DNA from: Dinoroseobacter sp965279125
Lineage (GTDB): Bacteria > Pseudomonadota > Alphaproteobacteria > Rhodobacterales > Rhodobacteraceae
NCBI GenBank assembly: GCA_965279125.1
Contig: CBDIHL010000040.1
Span: 62,001-126,000 of the forward strand
Length of the DNA stretch: 64,000 nucleotides
Reading direction: 5' to 3'
Positions 53,529-62,266 of this stretch are shown here, one piece after another (the stretch's first letter is position 1; each line of letters opens with the position of its first letter). The notes under the pieces were generated by a model that saw only the letters and a list, made by a program, of their open reading frames with translations, was not told the DNA's origin and searched no databases. The position numbers and the translations under genes were made by a program.

Positions 53529-55901
53529 TCAGCCTCTCTTAATGGATGGCGCCGCGCGCAGGCGGCGGATTACCTGGAACGCCACTTCGGCCGCGGCATT
53601 GGGGCCGGTGTCGCCCGGCGAGTCGATCAGGCCGGCCTGCGTCCAGTTGCGCTCGACGATGACGACCACGGCTCGAGTCCACGGCGCGTCGGCGCCCGCC
53701 TTGCCTGGTGGCACATGGTCCTTCAACAAGGCTGCATACCACTTGATGGGCCGGTGCATGCAGTCCACCCAGCGGGCGCGCACGGGCGACCAGCGGTCGT
53801 CTGGCAGGCCTTCAAGATCGGCGCGGATGCGCGCGCAGGTGGTCTCGCGCTGCGCGGCAGTCAGCCTGTCGTGCGCGAAAGGTGGCGTTCCCGTCTTTCC
53901 TGCGACGCCTTCGAGCGCTGCGCAGGCCGCCGCGCTGCCGAACGCCTGGATGCAGGCACTGCTGGCGGTGCCGGCGCGTTGCGCTCCATGCTTTCCACCC
54001 CGCGCCGGCCAATGCGTTTGCGCCATGCCGGACAGGACCAGCCGCGCGTCGCGTGGCTCTCCTGCGACGGGCCGCACCGCGGCTTCCACCGGCGCCAGCG
54101 GGACGAAGGCGGGCCGCCCGCCCCGCTGAACAATGGCGCCGTGCAGCAGGTGCGGCCAGGCCGGCGTTGCCGGCGCCTGGTTGGCCGCCATGCCCAGCCG
54201 CGACAGCATCGCTGCGATGCCCACCGGCGTCGCCAGCGCATTGCCCTGGCCCCAGGTTTCGGAGGCCAGCGCCACCAGTTGGTTTCCGCCAGCTCCGTTG
54301 CCCTTGCTTTTGCAGCGCCGCCAGGACAGCGCGCCCGGCTGGGCCGAGCAGTCCCTGGCGCTGTCAGGCGAGAAGCCGGAATCCAGGCGCTTGTATCGAC
54401 CGGCCAACGGATCGAACGTCATGCCCAGTAGGCCGGAGAAAAAGGTCGGGCTTTCACCCCCCGGGTACGCCGGCAATCCCGTCAGCGCGCCGGTGCGCGC
54501 ACACAAGAGTTCGCTGCCGTCGCCGCAGTGGCCATTCCAGCCCAGCGCAGCGGCGGCATCCATCACATAGTCAGGCCGCGCGCAGCCGGTGAAGCCGGTG
54601 TCACGGCAGAACACACGGTCCAGGAACGCGGCCGAATCCGAATGACTGATCTCGCCCAGGAACTTGTCCCGCTCCACGCCGTGCAGCCGCGTCGCCAACG
54701 CCGGATCCCGCAGCAGCCCCATCGCCAGCACCGGCTTGACCAGGCTGCCGGGCATGTAACTGGTGAACAGGGCGTGGTTTTCCAGCTCGTGCGGCCGCGC
54801 ACCGGGCGCGGCGGGCAGCCGCAGACAGCCTGCGCCACGGGCGGGGCCGGCGAACTGCCGAGTGAAGCACGGCGTGTGCGCGCTGCCCGCCGCCTCGATG
54901 GCACCGCTGGCGATATCGATCACCAGCACGCCGGCCATGCGCACCGAAGCCTGCTCCGCCCGCGCCTCCCACCGCCGCGGATCGATGCCGAGCGCCGCGC
55001 AGGCCGCGCGCCCGCCGGTGTAACAGTCGGCCACCTGCTGGACGATGGACTGCGTGCGCGCATCGATGGTCGTCACGTAGTGTGGGCCTTGCGGCACCGG
55101 ACGGCCGTGCACCTCGACGGTGTTGCCTGTTGCATCGCCCTGAAGACGCACGCCTGTGGTAGTTGGTGCAATGGCAACGGCAGGCAGCTTGCCGGCGCCG
55201 GCCATCCGCGCCTGGCCGTCGGCGAAGGCACTGGCGCAGAGGCGGGCGGAGGCTTCGCCGCCGGACGGGGCCACGGCGACGTAGCCCTCGTCACCGCGCA
55301 TGAGCAGGCAGCCAGACAGGTCCTGCCAAGGATCGGTGCTGCGCAGATATTGCGACGTGGCCAGCAGCGGTGCGGCGCCCGCGCGCTGGCCGCGCCATTC
55401 GAGCAGCGACACACGGGTGGCGCCGCCGCTCTTGCGCAGCAGCCATTGCACGGCATCGACGAGCGTGCCGCAGCGCCAAGCCATCGTGGGCGTGCCTGGC
55501 GTGCCCGCGGCATCACGCGCCTTCGCCTGGCCGACGGCGTCTTCCAGAGCTCCCCGGTCGAGTCGGTACGACACCAGCGTGCGGGCGTCGGCGCCGGCTT
55601 GGGCACCTGTAATGCGCGCCAGTTCCGCATCGAGCTGGCCCATGCCGTTTGCAAGCTGGCGGTGCTGCGCTGCGTCGCAGGCGGAGTCGGCAAAGGCCGG
55701 GTCTTCACGGTTGTCCACCACCGCAACGGGCTGGATCGAAGCCGCCAGCATGTCCAGTGCGGCGGCCATGGCCTCGTTGCGGTACGCATGGCTCACGCCG
55801 CGCATGGCAGCCATGTGCTGCCATGCCGCTCCCACCAGCCACAGGGCAGCGATGGCGGCAAGCCAGCGGCTGTGCCGCATGTTGTTGATTACGCTATACA
55901 T
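53529..55901 (-). CDS. penicillin-binding protein (transpeptidase), class B-like
   Basis: A 790-residue protein with an N-terminal TM helix (about 11-27). The transpeptidase active-site Ser is in YMPGSLVKPV (S386, K389) and the KTG box is at 669-671 (VAGKTGTPPF). PBPs of this type cross-link septal or lateral peptidoglycan together with a RodA/FtsW polymerase, here the next gene upstream. Two genes overlap by eight bases. Many Cys residues in the periplasmic part suggest disulfides. It is more divergent from FtsI/PBP2 than a housekeeping copy would be. Confidence 0.82.
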   Translation of the reverse strand: MYSVINNMRHSRWLAAIAALWLVGAAWQHMAAMRGVSHAYRNEAMAAALDMLAASIQPVAVVDNREDPAFADSACDAAQHRQLANGMGQLDAELARITGAQAGADARTLVSYRLDRGALEDAVGQAKARDAAGTPGTPTMAWRCGTLVDAVQWLLRKSGGATRVSLLEWRGQRAGAAPLLATSQYLRSTDPWQDLSGCLLMRGDEGYVAVAPSGGEASARLCASAFADGQARMAGAGKLPAVAIAPTTTGVRLQGDATGNTVEVHGRPVPQGPHYVTTIDARTQSIVQQVADCYTGGRAACAALGIDPRRWEARAEQASVRMAGVLVIDIASGAIEAAGSAHTPCFTRQFAGPARGAGCLRLPAAPGARPHELENHALFTSYMPGSLVKPVLAMGLLRDPALATRLHGVERDKFLGEISHSDSAAFLDRVFCRDTGFTGCARPDYVMDAAAALGWNGHCGDGSELLCARTGALTGLPAYPGGESPTFFSGLLGMTFDPLAGRYKRLDSGFSPDSARDCSAQPGALSWRRCKSKGNGAGGNQLVALASETWGQGNALATPVGIAAMLSRLGMAANQAPATPAWPHLLHGAIVQRGGRPAFVPLAPVEAAVRPVAGEPRDARLVLSGMAQTHWPARGGKHGAQRAGTASSACIQAFGSAAACAALEGVAGKTGTPPFAHDRLTAAQRETTCARIRADLEGLPDDRWSPVRARWVDCMHRPIKWYAALLKDHVPPGKAGADAPWTRAVVVIVERNWTQAGLIDSPGDTGPNAAAEVAFQVIRRLRAAPSIKRG

Positions 55902-57663
55902 CGAGTCTTCCTTTCATGTCAAGGGTCGAGTGATCGGAGGCGCTGGTGGCGGGGCCTTCCCTCCACTGGTGCATGGACAGGCCAGCAAAAAAAGACACTA
56001 CCAGCAGGCCGACCCGCCCATAGGCCAGCAAGGGCAGCGGCACGCCGGTCATGGGCATCGCGCCCAGCGCGCCGAATGAGGTGACGAAAGCCTGCGTCAC
56101 GAGCGCCACGGCGAAGAAGGCGAGGATCCAGGCACGCAAGGCCAGCAATGACCTAGATTGCGATCCGCCGCCGCCGATATCAACTGGTAGGCGGAACATG
56201 CCCATCAGCCAGAGACACAGCGCCAGCACCAGCGCAACGGCCACTGGCATGCCCCAGACGGCCGCCAGGCCCTGGATCGCGTAGTCGCTCTGGATCTGCT
56301 CGGGCGCGCCGCGGCAGGCAGAGCCCAGCGAGCCCAGGTGCCCACACCAAGGCACATGCGTGAGGCCGAAGCCGGTGCTGCCCGCCGCATGGCTCAGCCA
56401 GAACAGTTGCGCCAGGAAGTCATTGCGCGCGCCGAAAGGCGACTGGGTGGCTTCGATACGCGCGGCAATGTGATTGCCGAACATCGGGCCCAGGGTCCAA
56501 ATGCACCACAGCACAAGCGAGAGGCAAGGCAGCCAAAGCAGCACGCCCAGCATCGCCCGCGCGCGTCCGGTGAGGGCCGCGCAACGCCGGGCGAGCAGCA
56601 TTGGCAGCACCAGTACCGCTCCCGGCACAGTGAGGGACAGCAGTGCGACCATCGCCTGGCCCTTATCGAAGAGTGCGTAGAAGCCGAGCAGAAGCACTTG
56701 GCAGGCAACGACGAGCCCGAAGGCCCGGCCCGACGGCTCGTCGCGGTCGACGCGACGGTACATGAGCCAGCCGCAAGCCAGCCAGAACAGCACACGCGCC
56801 GATTCGCCAAAGAGCGACGCCTGGATCGCGTCGGCGCGCAAGGCCAGCGCAAGGCCGAGCGACGGCAGGGTTAGGAGCAGCAGCACGAGCGCACCCGCGA
56901 GCGACGGTCCCATGCCGGCCATGCGCGATCCGGCACGGGTGACCGCGCTCGACAGTCCCCACAACAGTGCGGGTGCCAGGGCCGCCGCCATCGTCAGCGT
57001 CGCAAATGCCAGCAGCAGGTTGTCCGCATGGCGCAGGCCGAGGAACAACTGGCGCAGGGGCCCACGCGCGGCCAGGTCGGTGATCCACGCCAGCCCCAGT
57101 CCCGACAGCAAGACAAAGCCAGGATAGCGCCATGCGCCGGAGCGGGCCTGCTTGACGGTGATGGCCAGCCGGCCGCTCCACGTGCGTTGTAAAGCCGCGC
57201 CGGTCAGCGCCACAACGAAGACCGCGCCGCCCATCAGGCCCCAGCGTCCGGCGCTCGCGCCCAGCGTGCCCTGCCATGCGGCGACGGCGCACCAGAGCGG
57301 TGCCAGCACGCCGAGCTGGGTGGTCCATGGCAACGCCAGCCGCCCGAAGGCCAGTGCCATCCATCCGGCGCCGGCCAGCACCACCATATATCGAGCCAAG
57401 CCGCCATGCAGCTCCCGTGCGCGCGCCTGTTGCTCCGCCAATGCCGCGATTGCATCCGCGGTCGGCGCCAACGCGTCCGCCGCCTTGGGCGGGGAGCGAT
57501 CCAGCGCGACCAGCGACTCGGCCAGTGTCTGCGCCGGTATCGTATAGCGCGCATTCATGCCGACCGCCGCGCCGGGTGCGCGGGCAGGCGACAGCATCAG
57601 CCACAGGAGGGCGAGGACGGCCAGCAGAGCAGCCAGTTCGGTGAGTGTTGATTTGGCGTACAT
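55894..57663 (-). CDS. FtsW/RodA/SpoVE family membrane protein
   Basis: A 589-residue integral membrane protein with many TM helices. The C-terminal segment MTGVPLPLLAYGRVGLLVV matches the LPLTGVPLPFLSYG motif of SEDS glycosyltransferases. It has an N-terminal extension of some 130 residues with TM helices and Ala-rich helical loops. AGGGG precedes the ATG at 57663. First gene of the minus-strand cluster. With the PBP it would form a specialised cell-wall synthase under kinase/FHA control, as in the actinobacterial pkn-pbpA-rodA-fha cluster. Confidence 0.8.
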   Translation of the reverse strand: MYAKSTLTELAALLAVLALLWLMLSPARAPGAAVGMNARYTIPAQTLAESLVALDRSPPKAADALAPTADAIAALAEQQARARELHGGLARYMVVLAGAGWMALAFGRLALPWTTQLGVLAPLWCAVAAWQGTLGASAGRWGLMGGAVFVVALTGAALQRTWSGRLAITVKQARSGAWRYPGFVLLSGLGLAWITDLAARGPLRQLFLGLRHADNLLLAFATLTMAAALAPALLWGLSSAVTRAGSRMAGMGPSLAGALVLLLLTLPSLGLALALRADAIQASLFGESARVLFWLACGWLMYRRVDRDEPSGRAFGLVVACQVLLLGFYALFDKGQAMVALLSLTVPGAVLVLPMLLARRCAALTGRARAMLGVLLWLPCLSLVLWCIWTLGPMFGNHIAARIEATQSPFGARNDFLAQLFWLSHAAGSTGFGLTHVPWCGHLGSLGSACRGAPEQIQSDYAIQGLAAVWGMPVAVALVLALCLWLMGMFRLPVDIGGGGSQSRSLLALRAWILAFFAVALVTQAFVTSFGALGAMPMTGVPLPLLAYGRVGLLVVSFFAGLSMHQWREGPATSASDHSTLDMKGRLDV

Positions 57664-57849
57664 GCAGCCCCTACGCCACACGCCGGCAAAAAGGCTCAAC
57701 CCGGCGGCCTTCAACCGGTGGATGATGGCGACGGACGGATAACGGTAGGTAGCGGCGCATGACGGCTGCCTGAGCTATGTGCCGGCGAAATGCGTAGATG
57801 AAGTTCCGCAGCCCCTGCCCAACCCCATTCATACACTGGAGTCACATGC

Positions 57850-58977
57850 ATGGATCGATCGGTACCGCAATACAGCGCCGGCGCTCGCCAGATGACCGAG
57901 CGCGGTGAAGACGCCACCGAACTCCTGCCTCAGTCCATGGTAGCGGGTGGCCGGCTCGTGCTGGACACCGGCAGTTTCTACGCGCCCGGCGCGCTGAAAG
58001 CGATCACGCAGGGCTTGTTGCCTGAACTGGTGGCGCAGCAGCGTCAGGCTCTGGTGATGGACAGCACCGTGCAGCAAATCGAGGCCCTGCAGGGCGCACG
58101 CGGGAACGGGCAGGACCATGAGCAGGCCGCGCGGATCCTTGCGGCGCTAGACGCCGCGCAAGCCTGGCTTCGCGTGGGCGACCCGTATTCGGAAAGGGAC
58201 AACAAGAGCCGCGGTATGGATAGCAATGCGGGCACACTGATCCGCGAACTACTGCTGACGCAACAGCTGGAGCAGCGCTTTTGCGTCGTGACCCAGAACG
58301 AGGCATTAGCCCGCGTGCTGCTGCAGAACGCGCACAGTCCCGCCATCACCGGTGTCATGGGTGTCAGCGTCGCCTGCATTGAAGACGGCAGGTTCCAGTC
58401 CTGGGACGCTCGACTGCGGCAACGCGACGGCCTGGTCCGCGCGGGTCTTCGGCTACACACGCGCATCGCCGGAGGCTACCGCGTAATCGTGGACACATCG
58501 TCGCTGATGCTCACCGGTGTCGCCGACGAAACGCCCGACGGCGTGGCGTTCCTGCGGCGCGACCTGCTGCCGCAATTACAGGCAAAACAGTCGCGCCTGA
58601 TCGTGCCGCTTCGCGTGCTGAAGGAACTGCGGTCGCAGCCGGGCCACCCGGCAGTGCCGGCCGCGCTCTGCCTGCTGGAAAAAGCGGTCTCCGCTGGCGA
58701 CGCGCTGGTGGTGGGCGACGAACTCGAGCTGGCCAGCGGCAACGAACGCTTCGCCGATCCGGTGCTGGTGCGGGCCGTCATCCGCTACCAGTACAGCCAC
58801 GACCTGTGCATCATCACGCAAGACGAAAAACTGGCTAGGCTGCTGCTGCGCAACCGCGACCCCCGCTCCGACCGCGACTGCCTCGTCGTCTTCATCACGG
58901 CCGGCGGCGCCTCGCTCGGCTACTGGGAAAGCAAGTTGCTGGCAAAGGCGCAGCGGGCGGCCGGTGCCGCGGAATGA
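57850..58977 (+). CDS. tandem PIN-like domain protein
   Basis: A 375-residue protein with two similar halves. Half 1 begins GRLVLDTGSFYAPGALK (D39) and ends FCVVTQNEALARVLL. Half 2 begins YRVIVDTSSLMLTG and ends LCIITQDEKLARLLLRNRD. Each has the first acidic residue on strand 1 and the T-x-(N/D)-E-x-L motif on strand 4 of PIN nucleases. It would cut RNA; a target is not known. It is divergent from rodA and begins the plus-strand operon. Confidence 0.75.
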   Translation: MDRSVPQYSAGARQMTERGEDATELLPQSMVAGGRLVLDTGSFYAPGALKAITQGLLPELVAQQRQALVMDSTVQQIEALQGARGNGQDHEQAARILAALDAAQAWLRVGDPYSERDNKSRGMDSNAGTLIRELLLTQQLEQRFCVVTQNEALARVLLQNAHSPAITGVMGVSVACIEDGRFQSWDARLRQRDGLVRAGLRLHTRIAGGYRVIVDTSSLMLTGVADETPDGVAFLRRDLLPQLQAKQSRLIVPLRVLKELRSQPGHPAVPAALCLLEKAVSAGDALVVGDELELASGNERFADPVLVRAVIRYQYSHDLCIITQDEKLARLLLRNRDPRSDRDCLVVFITAGGASLGYWESKLLAKAQRAAGAAE

Positions 58978-58993
58978 ACCTTGAGGAGACCCC

Positions 58994-59656
58994 ATGAACA
59001 GGATTGCAGCAACCACACCCGTAACGCCGCCCATGCCGAAGCGGCCACCCATCTGCTTTGCGCTGGACACGAGCCGCTCGATGGCAGGCGCGGGCATCGA
59101 CGCGTTGAACGAGGGCTTGGCCGAGTTCTGGCGCATTGCCTGTGGCGTGGCGCCGGAAGCCGCCAGCCGGGTCTGCATCGTCACCTTCGGCAGCGGGGTC
59201 GAAACGGCTGTGCCATTCAATTCGCCCCACCACGCGCCGCCGCCCCGCCTCACCGCCGACGGTGCGACGCCGATGGGCGAAGCCATCCTGCGGTGCCTGA
59301 ACCTGCTGAGCCAAGAAGCCGGCGATGAAGCTGCCGCGACGCCCGCCGTGCTGGTACTGCTCGCCGACGGCCATGCCACCGACGACACGTCCGAAGCGCT
59401 TGCGCAATGCCTGGCGCTGCGGGCCGACGGCCGGCTGGTTGTATATCCGCTGGCGCTTGGCGCCGGCCCAGACGTGGTGGCCCTCTCCGCGTTTGCCGGC
59501 GGCGACCATGCGGCGGAGATGGAATCGACCAATGTCTTCAACTTCTTCAGCAACCTCGGGCAAAACCTGGCCGTCGGCACGCCTCAACCGGCGATGGCCT
59601 TTGATCGCCCGGTGATGGGCTGGAATGAGGCGATGCGGGCCGCGGCACCGCGCTGA
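58994..59656 (+). CDS. vWA-domain protein (TerY-like)
   Basis: A 220-residue soluble protein with an intact MIDAS: ICFALDTSRSMAG (D25, S27, S29), DGATPMGEAI and VLVLLADGHATDD. GAGGAG precedes the ATG. TerY-like vWA proteins occur in kinase/phosphatase signalling loci and work as metal-dependent adaptors. It lies 16 bp after the PIN gene and 68 bp before the ATPase. Confidence 0.82.
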   Translation: MNRIAATTPVTPPMPKRPPICFALDTSRSMAGAGIDALNEGLAEFWRIACGVAPEAASRVCIVTFGSGVETAVPFNSPHHAPPPRLTADGATPMGEAILRCLNLLSQEAGDEAAATPAVLVLLADGHATDDTSEALAQCLALRADGRLVVYPLALGAGPDVVALSAFAGGDHAAEMESTNVFNFFSNLGQNLAVGTPQPAMAFDRPVMGWNEAMRAAAPR

Positions 59657-59670
59657 AGCTGCGGCGCGCA

Positions 59671-59704
59671 GGCCCAAACCGCTTCGCCACTGAGCTACTT
59701 CCGC
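59671..59704 (-). other. tRNA-like 5' fragment
   Basis: On the minus strand the sequence starts GCGGAAGTAGCTCAGTGG at 59704. This is like the acceptor strand and D-arm of a bacterial tRNA (tRNA-Gly-like). The rest of a tRNA does not follow, so it is a fragment at most. It may be an integration-site remnant. Confidence 0.35.
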
Positions 59705-59724
59705 GAGCACAGCGTAGGGTCTGG

Positions 59725-62106
59725 ATGCATCAACACCCCTACCTGCGCCTCGTTACCCCGTCCGCTACTGTCCGCGCGCCCGTGCGTCGCAGCAGCCTCA
59801 CCCTCGCCAGCATCCTGCCCGAGACACCGATTGCCCAGTCGGCGCTGATGGCCGACCTGTTCAACTCGCTGGCGCCGGGCGAGTCGCTGGAGTTCACCCA
59901 CACCGTCTGCAATGTGGCCACCGCACCGGTGGTTTCGACCGCGGACGGCGGTCCGCCGCCACGCTATGGGTTGCGGATTGCCGCCTGTTCCCGACAGTCA
60001 GACCATCCGCACTTCGCGGCGCGAGCCTTCGCGTCGCTGCGCGCCGCCTGCGGCCACATGCACCTGACCGACGCCGGCGAGACCGCCCTGCCTGCACTGC
60101 CTTTCCGCTGGCAGGCCAGCCTCGCACCCTTGCGCGCCATGTTGCGCCCGGCACCCGGCGTCGTTTCGGTGCGCGACGAATCGCCTTGGCAACTGCCGCA
60201 TCCTGCAAACCTGCCCGGCTGGGCACTGAGCGCACTGCTCGATGAGCCGCTGGACTTGCCGGGCGAAGTGCGCCTGGTACTGCGCATCGCGCGCTTCACA
60301 CTGGCAGAGGCCGACTGCGAGAAACTAGCGCGGCTGGCCCATCGTCTTCAGTCGGGGCAGGTGCTGCTGTACGAACCTCGCTCGCGCACGGCCGATGCCG
60401 CCGCCGCCCGCGAACTGCTGGAGCCCACGCTCGCGCTGATGCGGCAGTGGATGCGCCATGCGGCCGGCTGGACGTTGGACTGCCGTCTCGAAGCGAGCGG
60501 CGAGCTGTCGCGCGCGGCGCTTCAGCGCCTGGCGTGGGACGTCGTCGGCCAGCGACCGGTACACATTCAGGCCGGCGGCAGGGACCACGAATGCGGCGTC
60601 ACTACTGGCGGCTTGCCTTCTGCCGGTTTCACGTCCGCCGTCCTGTCGGCGCAGGGTCTGCCCGGCCTGCTGCCCGCGCCGCACCTGTTACCAGCGCTTG
60701 GCGTGCCCCGCCATTACGCGCCGCCGGCCAGCTTCATGCCGGTAGCGGAGGGCGCGCCCGTTGGACGCACGGTGTGCGGCGCGCAATCGGTGCCCTTTGC
60801 CGTACCGCACCACAGCCGCAGCCGGCACGTGGCCATCGTCGGCGCCACCGGCTCGGGCAAGTCGTCGCTGATGCTGCGCCTGCTGGCCGAGGATATGGCC
60901 TCGCCGGCGAGGCCCGGCATCGGGCTGATCGACCCGCACGGCATGCTGTACGCGGAAGTGCTGCGACTCATTCCGCGCGACCGGGTGGACGATGTGGTGC
61001 TAGTGGACGTGACTTCGGAACAGGCCACGCCGTGCCTCAACCCGCTGAGCGGGACGCGCGACCCCGCGCACGCGCGATTCATGGCCGACGAGATCGTGTC
61101 GCTCGTCGACGCGCTCTTCGAAGGCCGCGACACTTCCGGGCCCGCCACCCGCGGCCACCTCAAGAACATACTGCTGCTGGCCATGAGCTCGCCGGGGCGC
61201 GATGCCACGCTGATGGACGTGATGCGAATCATCGAGGACGCCGACTTCGGCGACTGGCTGGCCGGTGAATGCGCCGACCGCAAGGTGGCCGCGGCATGGC
61301 GCTTGTTCCGGAACAGCAATGGCGAACACGGCCACAAGAACTGGCTTCCGTACCTACTGCCCCGGCTGGCGCCGTTCGTGGACAGCCCCGTTATGAAGCG
61401 GCTTCTGAGCCGGCCGCGCAGCAGCTTCAACGTCGGCGAGGCGATGGAACGCGGCAAGATCCTGCTGTTCAACTTCAGCAAGTCCGTGCTGGGCGATACC
61501 GAGTGCCGCATCGCCGGCAGCCTGGTGCTGGCCCGGATCTTCGCGGCCTCACTGGCGCGGCGGCCGGCCAGCGGCCGGGCCTTGCGGCCATTCCACCTAT
61601 TCGTGGACGAGTTCCAGTCGTTCGCGACCGACTCGGTGCCGCGCCTTTTCGCCGAGGCGCGCAAGTTCGGCCTGTGCCTCACGACCGCCAACCAGTCGCT
61701 CGGCCAGTTGCTCAACCGCTACGGCCACAGTTCCATCGGGCAGGCGCTGCTGGCCAACACTGCGACCAAGTTTCTGTTCCGGCTCGGCCCGTCGGACATC
61801 GGCGTGCTGTCGCCTTACTTCGCGCCTGCCTTTAGCGCGCCGGACATGGCCAACCTGGCGGACGGCCAAGCAGTCGTCTGCGCTGCGGCGGGCGGTAGGC
61901 CAATGCCGCCCTTTGTCGCCAGGATCGACCGCCCGCAACCGGACAGCGCCCTGCACGAAGCGCCGTGGTATGTGCAGGCGCTATCCGACGAGCGCTACGG
62001 CTGCAGCCTGGAGCATGCGAATGGCGAAATAGCTGCGCTATTCGACATGCAGTCCGAATCGCTGGCGGCGTCCGAAGACCCAACTTCGGCTCTAGCTGAT
62101 AGATGA
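59725..62106 (+). CDS. HerA/VirD4-like ATPase (DUF87/TraD-related)
   Basis: A 793-residue protein. Residues 1-360 are a non-conserved N-terminal region without TM helices. Walker A is IVGATGSGKSSLM (373-381), LIDPHGMLYA follows, and Walker B is FHLFVDEFQSF (623-631). TTANQSLGQL near residue 653 holds the sensor region. Soluble members of this class pump or remodel DNA or proteins as hexamers. It is the third gene of the PIN-vWA-ATPase operon and may power the locus. Confidence 0.83.
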   Translation: MHQHPYLRLVTPSATVRAPVRRSSLTLASILPETPIAQSALMADLFNSLAPGESLEFTHTVCNVATAPVVSTADGGPPPRYGLRIAACSRQSDHPHFAARAFASLRAACGHMHLTDAGETALPALPFRWQASLAPLRAMLRPAPGVVSVRDESPWQLPHPANLPGWALSALLDEPLDLPGEVRLVLRIARFTLAEADCEKLARLAHRLQSGQVLLYEPRSRTADAAAARELLEPTLALMRQWMRHAAGWTLDCRLEASGELSRAALQRLAWDVVGQRPVHIQAGGRDHECGVTTGGLPSAGFTSAVLSAQGLPGLLPAPHLLPALGVPRHYAPPASFMPVAEGAPVGRTVCGAQSVPFAVPHHSRSRHVAIVGATGSGKSSLMLRLLAEDMASPARPGIGLIDPHGMLYAEVLRLIPRDRVDDVVLVDVTSEQATPCLNPLSGTRDPAHARFMADEIVSLVDALFEGRDTSGPATRGHLKNILLLAMSSPGRDATLMDVMRIIEDADFGDWLAGECADRKVAAAWRLFRNSNGEHGHKNWLPYLLPRLAPFVDSPVMKRLLSRPRSSFNVGEAMERGKILLFNFSKSVLGDTECRIAGSLVLARIFAASLARRPASGRALRPFHLFVDEFQSFATDSVPRLFAEARKFGLCLTTANQSLGQLLNRYGHSSIGQALLANTATKFLFRLGPSDIGVLSPYFAPAFSAPDMANLADGQAVVCAAAGGRPMPPFVARIDRPQPDSALHEAPWYVQALSDERYGCSLEHANGEIAALFDMQSESLAASEDPTSALADR

Positions 62107-62266
62107 GGGCTCGCCAGCGAGCGCAACGTCCTATGCTGGCGATCCGTTTGCGAACCAATGCTGCCCCGGATCTGCCCGCGTGCGTCAGGGATCGGAGCCC
62201 TCATCGTCCAGCGCGGCGCTCCGTCTACGGGCATTGGCAGATGCAGCCTGGAGACGGCCTTGCCAC

